NCBI GenBank assembly: GCA_031216445.1
Contig: CM062213.1
Coordinates: 14,695,501-14,759,500, forward strand
Reading direction: 5' to 3'
DNA: 64,000 nt
From: Lateolabrax maculatus
Taxonomy: Eukaryota > Chordata > Actinopteri > Acropomatiformes > Lateolabracidae
Shown: positions 46,487-58,700 of the stretch, in pieces
Position numbering within the stretch: position 1 is the stretch's first letter
How the letters are laid out: each line of letters begins with the position of its first letter
Made by a program: the position numbers and the translations under genes
The notes under the pieces: model-generated
The model's database searches: none
The model's input: the letters and a program-made list of their open reading frames with translations, nothing else
Told to the model about the DNA's origin: nothing

Positions 46487-48137
46487 GCCACACAAAGCAT
46501 GCTCGACACACACACTAAAACACATACCCAGAGGCCTACAACTGCACTGATAAGGAGGTCCCTTAAACAAATCATCTAATGAGATCATAGAAAGAAAAAA
46601 ACTGATGTTGTTTATACACTATCCTTATTTGTGAAGCCATGACAGTGTGACAGTGAGCCACACACAACACCAAGACCCTGAAACTGAAGCAGCTAAATGG
46701 AATTCAGCCATCATTTATTTTATTATTTACACCTGTGCTTTTCCTACTGGGTCAGTCAAAAAAAAAAGGCCTATTAGAGTAGACCTCTTGTCAGGTGGAG
46801 CTATGCTGGGAATATTATATAATGTCACAAAACTCTATGTACTAATAACAGGAAAAGTTGTCCTGCCCTGACAGATGCAATACATGAGAGTGAGGTGTGT
46901 GGGGCTTTTAATACCTAATAACATTCACAATATGGACTGTTAAACAGTCAGTGTAAACACAAGCAATGATATAAGTATTCCATTAAATCATAATGTTCTC
47001 TACATCCTGGTGCAAATTATGTTTTTGCAATATGCATATAAAGTACATAAAACAGCATTTGTATTTTTCTGGTACTTTTTTGCTCCATATCCTATTACTG
47101 TTTGTGTCAGTCAATGATCCAGTCGCTGAGCTGGATTTGGTAAAATCCAATCTAATCTGATCCTATCATTTTATCTATAGAGTGTTATCACAAAAAAAGC
47201 TATTGAAAGCCTTTGAAAGGACTTTAAAAGTGAAATATCTAAGAGTAGATTTTCCTCTTTTAGGATAGAACTGCAATGCTGAATTGTGAGATTAAGTTCA
47301 ATAAAAAGACCGGAGTCTACCACCACTTTCCTTTACAATATTTATTCTTAAAAATGAGTAAGCCGACAGTTCATGTGTCCTGTGAATACCAAAATGTGTG
47401 TAGAACAGTACAGAACAGTAAAACACCTTTCATTATAATTTCTATAACAAGATCTTTTGAGCGGCATATCAAAAGTCAAAACAAAGGACTTTTTTTTTTT
47501 AATACAGCAATTCTTTTAAAACATCTTTCATCTCAAGAAATAGACCACAGATTTTTAGAAAGAGATGTAAAAATATACATCAACGTGATCAGTGTTAAAC
47601 AGCAGGCTATAATTTTCGATGCACACGACTATTAGCTTGCACAAAACATCAGTGAGGTGGTGGTATAATGCAACCACACCGGAGGGACCAATCACATGTT
47701 TAAGAGGACGTCACAGCTTAGACAGGAGGGGCATCAGTCACTAATCACTTCCTCGATTTCCCTCATTACTTACTCAATCACGCACTTCCTCAGCTCATCA
47801 ATTCCTCATTTCTTCCCTTGCTTTCTTTGCCTCCTCCTGAAAAACTGTAAAAAGAGAAATTTGAGTTTCATCCCCTCAGATGCATTCCTCTGATTGCATT
47901 TTTAACAGGAAACAAGGACAGACGAAAGAAAGGACGGAAGTGAGAAAGTCGGACAAAGAAAGGAAGAAAGCGTTCGAGTGCTGGTTGGATGAGGCTGTAA
48001 TGGACTGAGATTGATCTGAACAATGAGACCAGCTCATTGAGTCTTACCGCAATTAAATGGACGACAGAAAAGACTGTGCTTTCACCCCTGCAGTGGCTCA
48101 GACAGCAAAATTAAAAAATCTATTTTTTCCAGTGAGG

Positions 48138-48143
48138 TTTATT
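48138..48143 (-). terminator. candidate polyadenylation signal for slc6a11
   Basis: AATAAA on the minus strand, about 1.4 kb downstream of the slc6a11 stop. It is the first canonical signal in that direction by eye. Variant signals (ATTAAA near 49264-49269) could be used instead. Confidence 0.3.
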
Positions 48144-49478
48144 GCTTTACAATGCCAGAAGAAAGGTCACAGAAACACTAATCAATAGCAAGACTATTGC
48201 TGGGGCTTAGGTCTGTGACAAAATACAAAGCATTCAGCAGCATCACGGCTTTATACGGCCAGTGTCATCGCTCAAGCCCTCCACGTGATGACAGAAGTGG
48301 AAAAACATTGAAAGACTCAGACAAGCAGAGGATGAAGATGAAAAGGAAAGACAGCGGGAGAAGAGAGAAGGGGACAAGGGGAAATGATAAAAAGAGGGGG
48401 GTAAGAAGACAGATGGGTTTTGTAATGCTCATCTGATGGGCGTCCATCTTCTCCTCTACAGGCGGAGCAGGAAATAAAAATGCAGGGGTGGAAGCACGTC
48501 TGTCTGTCACTCTGTGTTAGGCTCAGCATAATTACTGTGAAATGACAGATACCCACAGACTTATAGGAGGGCAGCTAGAGGAGAGAGAGGTGTGTTTTTA
48601 GGCTCAGCCTGTGAGCCACTCACTGCTATTTGTAGCCACGTGAAGATCTGTAGCTCAAAACTAGAGATGTAAAATTAAAGATTTCTAAAACTGAGGGGAG
48701 TGTTATGACTACTTACTGTAAACCTCCCGAGCCAAAACACCTATTTAGAAAGAGCGGTGCCATGGAAATCAGCAAAGCCCTCAAGGACCCAACGTATCCT
48801 AACACAATGATCAATAAACTAATAATATCATTCAATTACATCCAGTATGCTTAGTTTTGCTTATGTTGCTTAGCGACAACACTGAATTCAAGTAAAGAAG
48901 AATCACCGAAGGCCTAAAATGATAAAAGATTTAAATGGCAAAACTCTATATACAACTCAAAGTTTTACTTGTAGGAGTATTCAGGGTATGCCCTCCTATA
49001 GCCTCAGTACTAACACATAATGCAGTGTAGTCTCTTAACACAGAACTATGTAGAATGGTCCCCAAGCTTCTACATCTTAGATAGTCACATTTGGGTACCT
49101 AGTACCTAATAGAGAGGCACAGCACGTTGCCAGCAAATGTACAGTGTAAGCCTTTTACAACACAACACATGGTATTGCTCTAAAGGCCCAGACACCAGTG
49201 TGACCAGTACTGACAAGGTACCAGGACAAGTTTTAACTATATATCATATATCATCAAACTGATTTTTAATTATCAATGGTTAGAAAAGAAAGAAACAGCT
49301 CCTTTAGTCACAATGTTAACTGAAAAAAACAAATGTGTTATCAAAATTTGTGAAAAAACAAAAGCAGACTACATATTCATGTGAGAACTTTTCCTTTTTT
49401 TTTTCTTTTTTTTTTACAAAACAAAAATAACACTCCGAGTCATTTGTTTCATTTCCTTTTTTGTGTAGTGGTGGATAA

Positions 49479-49498
49479 TGTTGTTGTTGTTGTTGTTT
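49479..49498. repeat. (TTG)n microsatellite in slc6a11 3'UTR region
   Basis: Six TTG units about 70 bp downstream of the slc6a11 stop, so probably transcribed as (CAA)n in its 3'UTR. Confidence 0.85.
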
Positions 49499-49567
49499 GC
49501 TGTAGTTGTCATTTGTTGGACTTATTGTGAATACAGCACGAACCTCCCCGGTAAGTCAGGCGGTCAG

Positions 49568-49711
49568 TTAGAAATGCGTCTCCTTCTCTGAGATGGTGGA
49601 TATTTTCCCATCAACCTTAAGTTTTGCATCGTTGGCAGCGTAAGGACTGAGGGCGCCAAGTTTCCCTCGCATTTTCAGGTCCGGGCTGGGAGTCGTCAGC
49701 TTCTTTATTCT
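49568..49711 (-). CDS. slc6a11: slc6a11 last coding exon (C-terminal tail and stop)
   Basis: 144 nt, acceptor CTGCAG|AGAATA, stop TAA at 49570-49568. It encodes RIKKLTTPSPDLKMRGKLG, ALSPYAANDAKLKVDGKIS and TISEKETHF. The tail is a close match to mammalian GAT-3, including the terminal EKETHF. Confidence 0.96.
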   Translation of the reverse strand, partial: RIKKLTTPSPDLKMRGKLGALSPYAANDAKLKVDGKISTISEKETHF

Positions 49712-52700
49712 CTGCAGAGAGCATCGAGAGAGTGAGAAGAGGTTATCTCTTTTTCTCCACCAAAATCCTACTTCCAATGCAGACACAGTTAATGCCCATG
49801 ATTATACTCTTTAAAGAAACTAAAACAAAAATGTGTCCCAACATTGAAATGTCTGTGCCAGCAATTGATTTTTTTAACATGTACAGTTAATCTGCACTTT
49901 GAGCTGCATAACATCAACTAACCATTATGTGATTTGTACAGACATTAGACAGAACAGTTATTTATTTTAGTTTCGTTCTTTGTTTTTTTAGTCTTGAAGT
50001 ACTTCAGGGATGACCACGTGAACAGATGAGCATTAAGACACTCTGTTTGTTCCATAACATACTGTATAAACAGTACATGTGATGTTAAACAACAAAGTAT
50101 GTCTTCCAGGCATCTGACAAATGCAATACTAACTAGCCAGCTAGCCTGTTAACCAACTGAATGCCTACTGTGATCAGAAAATATATATGAAGGCTTTGGC
50201 AATATTTTTTTTATTAAAAACATACAGATATGACCAAATTAAAGCAATCCATTGTAATTCTTCAATTAGAAAAAGTCAGTTCTCTATGCCATTAAACTGT
50301 TTTGCTGAGGGAAGGTGCTGCACATCCCATGCGAACATAACCATAGAGTCTGTAAAATGGGCGATTTAAGAAAGAGAATGAGTGACAAGGCTGATGGAAA
50401 AAAATGGTTGATAAATGTTAAATTGGAAGCTACTGATCATCTAAAACATGGCTTAGTAATTACCGGTATGTAAAGGTACTGCAATTTATTTGACAATGAC
50501 AATATAGATAAACCTTCATGCAATAGGCCATGAGCATTACAAGGCTACAGTCTACCATTTGAATGCCATGTGGATTTCTTTCGAGACATCACCGCATGAC
50601 ATTACACATTTCCTTGATTACAAGGGGTGCTTGTGATACAGGGATTAACTTTCCCAAAGGGAAAAAACAGTTCTCCCTTCTATAAGTCACTAATGTTGTT
50701 CTGCTTTTATGGCCTTTAGTACTGTTAATGAAAGTCTTATCATCTGGTCACACTGTCTATTGTTGTTTTGAGCAAGAAAAGATCTGATCAGTGGTACTAT
50801 TATCTTCCTAATATTTTGCTTGAGAGGCACCCCCTTTGATGATATCAGTCATGGGTGCTTGTATGCCTAAATGGTACTTAATTCACATTCTCTAATGCAG
50901 TAGGTCCAGATCCTGATATGCAAATGATTTCCTGTTTAGGCTGCAAACCGGCATCATCCACACTGCATTTTGACAATGTTTACCACAGGGTTAGATTTGG
51001 GGAAATTATGTGCTAGATTAGTTGATAACACAAAGGGAGGTTCTATGTTACATTGGGGAAGTTGCTGCTCATCCTAACTAAAGGTTGCAATGGGCAATAT
51101 GAGAGAAAGAACGAGTGACAAGGCTGATGGAAATAAAAAGGCTGGTTTTGATGGGGGAAACAAATATCTGTTCTCAAGAAAGTTGCAGGGTTTAGTTGGA
51201 GGTTACTGATCACCACAAACATTACATAACGTATGCAATTTATTTGATGATGAAAATATAGATAAAGCTAAATGCAATATGACATTATATGACAACAAAC
51301 TTGTGATAGAGGAACTGCAAGGCATGCCAACAATGAGTAAAATACTGTGTGACATTCTCCCCTCATTAAGTGAAGTGTAACATTTGTCTATGTGTGTTTT
51401 TACCTCAGAGAAGGTGCCAGGAGTCTTCCAGATCATCCAGATCATCCCCAGAGGGATGCACACCATCGAGGACATGGCCATGAACCAGCCGATACCATAG
51501 CCCCAGTCAGGGTAGGTGTACACGTTGTTGTACTTCAGCGGTTTGTATTTAATCAGGAAGAACAGGAAAATCCCCTGCAGAATATGAAAATGACATTCTG
51601 TTTGTAAATTTACATTGTGAGAAAGAAGTGCCTCCGCTCCTTTGATGAATAAGGGTAATGTGTCATAGTAAATATTGCTCTAGCAAATGTAAGACCACAC
51701 ACACTAGAGCCTTCATTTATCATAACAAAACAATCAAAACCAATTGCTACATGAACAAACCCCAGTATCAGTCAAAGCTGCATATGCGACATACAGTTTT
51801 CCAATGTTTTTGCTGGAAATGTGTCTGTCCTTCATCACTTTGGTGCTCATCTACATGACATGTTGTTTGCTGTTGTTGATGCTACTGCTGCTCTTGATTT
51901 TGTGGCTGTAGTGAAACTCACAGCACAGATGCCCGGGGTCAGGATCATCCAGCACCATTTGATGAAGAAGACAGGTTTGTAGCCAATCATGTCCTCAATA
52001 TTTAGGTAGAATCTGTCGCTACCTGAAGAAAAAACAAGTGTCACTCAGAGTTTTTGCATGTATGATCAAAATAATTACCTGATTGATGCATTTTGACAGT
52101 ATATGGCCATCTGAACAGAGCTGCTGACTAGTTGTGGATAAAATGTAGCTGAAACTTTCTTTGAAAGGAAACAAAATAAGTCTGCATTGCTGCATCTAAA
52201 ATGTTCTATACTTAATATGATTGGGTTTGTTATCAAATGATCTGCTTAAAATAGGTAGACAATAGTGTAAGTGAAAATGAAATCTCTTTAGTTAGGGCTT
52301 AAAACGTCAATTGTAGGACAGCATATTAAACAGAAAAAAGGCCCTATGTTTGAATGGCACCCTGCTATAGTACCATCATATTGTTTTTAATATATCAGAA
52401 AATGTGTGTGCTTTGTATAACACAAATTGAATGATGCATGTGTTTGAGCCTATTCTCCAGCAGAGGGCAGAGAAGAAATATGATTGCAAGGATTAAACGG
52501 GGGTAGAAGTATGATACAATGTTTGTGCACCGGCCTGTTTTCTGTGCTGAAATGTGTGACAGTTGTTCAGCTGACAAAGAACAGACTAGTGTAATCTCAG
52601 GTAACAAGGGTGAGGAGTAAAAAAACAACAATCTCTTTAAGATCTGTAGTTACATTTCAAGTCGGGACCGTTATCTTACCGTACACCCAGCCGATACATA

Positions 52701-55700
52701 TGGACTCAAATATGGCCACAAACAGCAAACACATCCCGCTGGCAGCATACGAGTCAAACAGCTGGAAGACGTACATCCCTCCCTAATAGGACTAGACAGG
52801 TGTCAGTTTTCTGTCACAGCTACTATGTGAGTATCAGACTCTGTTAGATCACATATGAATCAGGTGTGCTCGACTTGGTTGTCAGGGACGTTGTCATGAA
52901 TGAGGATTTGTCCCAAACTTACCAAAGTTCATTGCCTCAAGAAGTTCCCAGTACTAAGTTGTTACCACCAGCTGTGGTATCGATAAAACATCTCTGCGGT
53001 ATATTTTGCGTCATGCGTTTTGTTGTTTCATGTTATTTCTTTAGAGGGTTATTTAAACCCCAACTATACACTGACCCATTCCTGGACTTTAAAGGAGTAG
53101 TTTGACATTTTGGGAAACACGCTTAATTAAAACTGTATAGAAAAAACCATGGTTGGCCTGCAGATGACCTGACATAGTAGGAGGCAGCAGAGTAAGCCAA
53201 GCCACTGCAGAATAGGCCATGGTACTTAGGTGATGGTACATGGTAGTTAGTAGAGTGAACTGATAGGGGCCACAGGACTGCAGCACTGGCGACGTGGCTG
53301 CAGGTGGGCATAAGAACATGTTTGACCGTTATCTGACCTTCTGTAGCGTCAGAAAAATGAGCTCTGGAAAACCCAAAACTTACTGGTATAAAAAAATGGA
53401 TACAGGTGTAAAGAAAGGGTAGGGTTTGGAAAGTCCCGAAGATACTGGTGTAAATCTCCAGAGGAAGGAGTCAGACAATACACTAATAAAATTGAAGGAC
53501 ATTGAACTTCTTGGGAGTTTACACCATTGTCTCTGGGCATATTTTTGACAGGTTTTAAAAAAGTAGGAGGTGGTTTCCCCCGAAAGGTATATAAAAAGTG
53601 GCTTCTGGATGATCAGTCAGGTTCTGGGACCTCACTCAGGTTCATTGCTGTTACATGCCTGTACTCAATAAACTCTTCACATCAGATCCTGTTTGACTTG
53701 GCTGCAGTCTTCTGAGTATTTTTGAGACTCCAATAGGCTAGATAGAGGTGATTTTTGACTAACAGTCGGCAAGAAGATCAGACCCTTTCTGGCCCGCATC
53801 TGGACCTTTTTGACCCGACACTAGGAACAGGGGAAATCATATATGAGAGTGGTATCAATGTTCTCATGTAATTCTGTACTATAAGCAAATAAGTGTGTTT
53901 CCCAAAAGATCAAACTTATCCTTTAAAAGTTTCCATTGTTGCATTATCATGGTCTTGGTCACATTTTATCATCCGCTCTACTTACCCTACCCTACCTCCA
54001 CTCAAGACAACTGATCTGTTCTTTTTGCTTCTCCTAAAAGGCTCATCATAAATAAAATCTAAAGTGAATCTGTCAGTTACATCACAGCTCTTAACTACTC
54101 GTAAACAGCTAAGAATATCATCAAAATGTCTCAGTGTCTTTATGCCCCTACTTCAGCCAGGCATTGAACTACACTCCCAGCGGACCTTTTTAACTGTGAT
54201 TTAATCCTCATCTAGGCTTCCTGTGACATTTTATTCATGATGGCTCTTTAACAGCAGAAAAGACTAAAGTGTCTTGAGTGCAGGTAGTGATGAAAGATGA
54301 GTAAAAGCAGAGGGAAAATTTGGCCATTTTTATGTACTGGTGACAGGGATGGGAATGGGTAATGACAAACAGAGGTCAAGTCACTGGACAATGCAGCAGT
54401 CTATAATAGACAAAAACTGAGAAAATACCATCCTTTAATATTGCATTAAATGGCCATCATGGGCTACTAAAGAACAAGAGAGTACGTTTACAGTGTAGGT
54501 GGATGGAGACTATACACATTAAAAGCTTTTAGTAAATGAAAGACCTTCTTAAAAGTGTGATGAACCAGATTCTCTTCCATTAAACACAATTATACATTAT
54601 ATTAAAAGTGCAGCAGAGCTGGTGATGTGAATACAGCTCAAGTGTCTAGTGGAACAGATTATTTCTATCATACGGATTGTTGATCATTCCTCTAGAATGT
54701 ACCTGGCTGGGTTTCATGTCAGACTTGTAAATTGATGGCGGTGATGGTGGTCATGATGATGATAATGGTGATGCTGATGGTGATTGTGATGATAATGATG
54801 GCGAGGATGACTTGTCTACATAGAAATAAAAAAATATATGTTAAGATAAAAACTGCAATATCGTCAAAGCTTTAAGGAGTAGTAGAAAACCAGTCCCCCC
54901 ACCCCCCAGATATAAGGTTGGCAGTATATTGTATGTACTATTTGGTAGATTAGCCAACAATAGTGCTTTTTATGAGTTTATCATATTCTCTGTGTTTTCT
55001 GTAAAACATCTCTATATGTCAAGTTACTAAAGTACTAGACAGCACATGTAAGTAAAACATACAATCTTCCCTCTGTACTGTTACTCTTATTGACTCTTGT
55101 CTACATCTTTTGACTTTTTGCTCAAATTATAAGATTGTAGCAGTACAGTGCTATAGCAATATAATGAATTTGCTATTGAAATATTCCCCCCAAAAATGTC
55201 TTATTTTATCATTAAGGGTAGTTTGATTAACTTCCTCACTTTGTACTTTCTTTTGCTTTCTTTCTCTTGTTTTTCATGAATATGTTATCATTTCTTCCTG
55301 TTTACCCAGTAAATAAGTCATTTTTTAGTAGGCAATTCATTTTAAAATTCACAATTGAAAACTTTAAAAACACCGACATGTGTTACCTTTAACTCTAATG
55401 GTGTAACTATAAGTGAGTCTTACCTCTGTACACATGATGAGTCCTATGAAGAAGGAGACTATGGACATGCCCAGAATCAGCAGCTCTCTGCGGTAGCCTC
55501 TCCTGAATGTCTCTGGGTACATGTCTACCACAGCTGTCACTAAGCTCTCCACACATACAAACTGCAAAACAAATAAAAAAGATGCTACTCCTATAAAATG
55601 GGAAGATAATTTTCTCCTAATGGACTGATTATACAGCCTTGTTTAGTTATAAATTAGATAGCAAGACAATACTATGGTACATTAATAAAACATATGTCTT

Positions 55701-58700
55701 CTGTAGTGGCTGAGCATTTAGATTGTGATTATGAGCTCATAGCATACATACAAAAACAATTCAATCATCAGTATTGATAACATTGACCTGCCTACGACGT
55801 GAGTCAAAACTCATTTTAGGAATCACAAAATTAACATCAAGTCAGTCTATACCTGATTTATTTTATTTATTTTTACCAAAGGTCCAACTTTTTAATTTCT
55901 TTGTGAATCTAAACATTCTCTATAATCTCAGTATTCTCACACCAGTGGTTCTCACCTGACTGTCCAGACCGAGGAAGATGAGCATCATGAAGAAGAGACA
56001 GGCCCAAAGTGGAGACAGAGGCATCATAGTAACAGCCTTGGGGTATGCAATGAATGCAAGACCAGGACCTTCATCACAAAAAATAAAAAATCACAAACAG
56101 GAGTCTTATTAGAGGAGGCAGAAGAGTTTTTTAAACAAATTCAAGACAAGACAAAGGCATAATAGCAATAATCATAACATAGTCAATAATGCTCTTTTTT
56201 TAATGTTTTGTGTAATCAGTTGATCATAGGACTTACAGCCATGTGTTTTAGTGTAATTTGTACTCAACTCTATGGCAATATACTATCTTTTTGGGACTTT
56301 GAGCTCTGCCTTGTTGTTAGTGTTACTATTACATATTATTCTGTATTTAATTTAATTTATATCTCTGATCTTCTTCTGTGTGGTCGTTCCCAAGATTTCC
56401 TCTTTTTTCTTCATTTTTACACTCTTTTTATACTGTGGTATAAGAAGGATTATTCTATTTATTAATCCTTTATCATAACAAAATGCTGAAGCTAGTAAAC
56501 GTCCACTAGGCAAAGTAGTGGTTTACTAGCTAATGATATTTATACTAAGCATTGGTTTATGTAAAATATCCCTCTCAAAAGATGCTGTATATGAACTAAA
56601 GGCAAATAGACGTGTAAAAATACTGTAAGTGCAAAGAAAAAAGGTGGCACAATGTCTGAACTGATAAGACTTACAGTATTGAACAACTACATTTGGTGAC
56701 AGACCCTTAGAAACACATTATTTAAAACATCAAGGTCTGTCCTCACCATGCACCAAGACAAACATTTCAAATCCCTCACTCTGTCACATTCACTAAATCA
56801 TTCATACTGACTTGAATAAATCATAATCCGGTGGTCTAAGAGCCCAGTGAAGAGTGTGGAGTTATATAATTGATAATGGTTATCCATTGTAGCACAATAG
56901 ATGGATGGGGGCACAGAGATTCAAACAGGCTCTCTCTAGTCTACACTATCTGCTTTAACTATGGCCTTTATGTATGGTCACAATACAGTTCTGGAAGTTG
57001 ATACTCAGTCGATTGTGATAAAAACATGTGTTTCTCTCACCAGACTCTGCTACAGCCTCGATGGGAACATTTTGTTCGTAGGCCATGAAGCCCAGCACAG
57101 AGAAGATTGCGAAACCTGCTACAAAGCTGGTGCCGCTGTTCAGACAACACAGCATGAGGCAGTCCCTGAATAGCAAGACAGAGAGAGATCACATTTACTG
57201 TAAAAGCTGTCACCAGAGCTTACACTAGGGGCAACACAGACTTTCTGCCTTGTACAGTCTCGTGCACAGACATGTTGTGTGATGAACAGAAACTGAAATG
57301 AAACAGGATGTGCCAAACAATCTATACTTATCAATCAATTTACCTGTATTGTTATTTTTCTTTATGTTGACAAATATACAGTATACAGTGTATACAGTGA
57401 TACCATAGACACAGTTTTAACTTTATTAATGGCTTTCATTATTATCAGTTCATCCATATACTAGTATACACATTCTTAACTTACCTGTAGCAGTTATTGT
57501 TGTAGGCATTGTAACTCCCCAGAGCAGTGAGACAGCCCAAGCAGATGGCATAGGAGAAGAAGATTTGGGTTCCAGCGTCCACCCATACCTGAATAAACAT
57601 TGGGCATAAACATACAGTACACATACAGATGGGTGACAAATTAAAGTAAACAGTCCCTGCGCTGCACCGGAGGGATGAACACCATTCTTTAAAATTATAT
57701 TCCCTCATTTGGTGTTTTGATGGTGGTGTTGAGAACTCTGTCTAACAAGTCATCCCAAAATCTCCCATTGTCATTAAATCAGATCTGGTGATTATATTAT
57801 AAAGGCTTGTCAACTAATTTTGTTTAAGGTTATTTTTACCTTTATTAGAGAGCTTGAGGTACAGGCAGGAAGTATGGGTATGGTAGGCATCTTAACAACT
57901 AACCCACCAGGATGCCAATTGTCATTTATTTAGTTTTTTCCTTTAATTTGTTTATACATGCACATGCATACACGTATATTATACACAAATCAAAGTTTTC
58001 AGAAACTTCAGAAAGTTATCTGATAATTTGTCATGCTCTTAATCCAGTTTACAGTTTAATTTCCTCTTCATCCATGCTTCTAAGCCTATTGTCACTGCCA
58101 ATATAAATTCTTTGAGATTTTTTGAAATAATTAAACCACAGAATTACAGTGTGTAGAATAGACTTTCCCATTTACAAGAAATTACCATGATATGTCAAGG
58201 GGTGACTTTTTATCTTCTCTGATGAAGCCTCACAATTCTTTTGGTACCCCTCATCTACCTGATTTTCATCATCTCAGTGACTTTGTAATGAAATCATGGC
58301 TCAGCTCAACAGTTTCCTTTCCCCTCTGAGAGACACACAGTGGAGCAGCATGAATCATGGATTAATATCCTAAAAGTAGATACAATGTCTTCCAGCGCCT
58401 AACTCCATTCCTGTCTTCTGTTTGGATTAATGCGGGACAGCTAGCGTATAATATAGGGTTTACTTAAATATCCAATATTTATTCCCTTTATTATGCATAC
58501 CATTATTGGCAGTAGAGTGGCATAGTGAGTGGGAATTGAATGGAATTTGTTTGTTGAGACCAATGCATTCAGAAATTGAAAAATTACATTTAAAAACCAA
58601 AAACTTTCCCCTGGATAATTCACAAAACACACTATGAACAATTTTCACAGGGACTATGTCTTTGACAGAAAATAGTTCTCATGAACTGAGATCCATTGTA

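Larger units (their letters stand above)
42350..49567. other. intergenic and slc6a11 3'UTR side
   Basis: It contains a long TC microsatellite, a short AC repeat (46468-46486), purine-rich DNA (48290-48410) and A/T runs (49391-49415). The part nearest 49567 must include the slc6a11 3'UTR. The first canonical AATAAA on the minus strand is at 48143-48138, and another is at 47346-47341. I see no other gene. Confidence 0.5.
49712..51403 (-). other. slc6a11: slc6a11 last intron with a local duplication
   Basis: A 1.7 kb intron. It contains two related blocks in the same orientation, 50357-50545 and 51085-51285. No coding sequence is seen. Confidence 0.75.
52783..55423 (-). other. slc6a11: slc6a11 intron carrying a nested repeat
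   Basis: A 2.6 kb intron. It contains the inverted-repeat-bounded element at 53088-53927 and a GAT-rich tract (54733-54811). The remainder is AT-rich without recognisable features. Confidence 0.7.

Noticed and set aside
47276..47635. A 119-codon open frame in AT-rich DNA
   Set aside because: There is no recognisable domain and lysine/isoleucine/phenylalanine content follows base composition.
52971..53060. Extra slc6a11 exon between the TM9 and TM10 exons
   Set aside because: The TM9 and TM10 exons join in frame as in other family members; no conserved peptide is encoded here.
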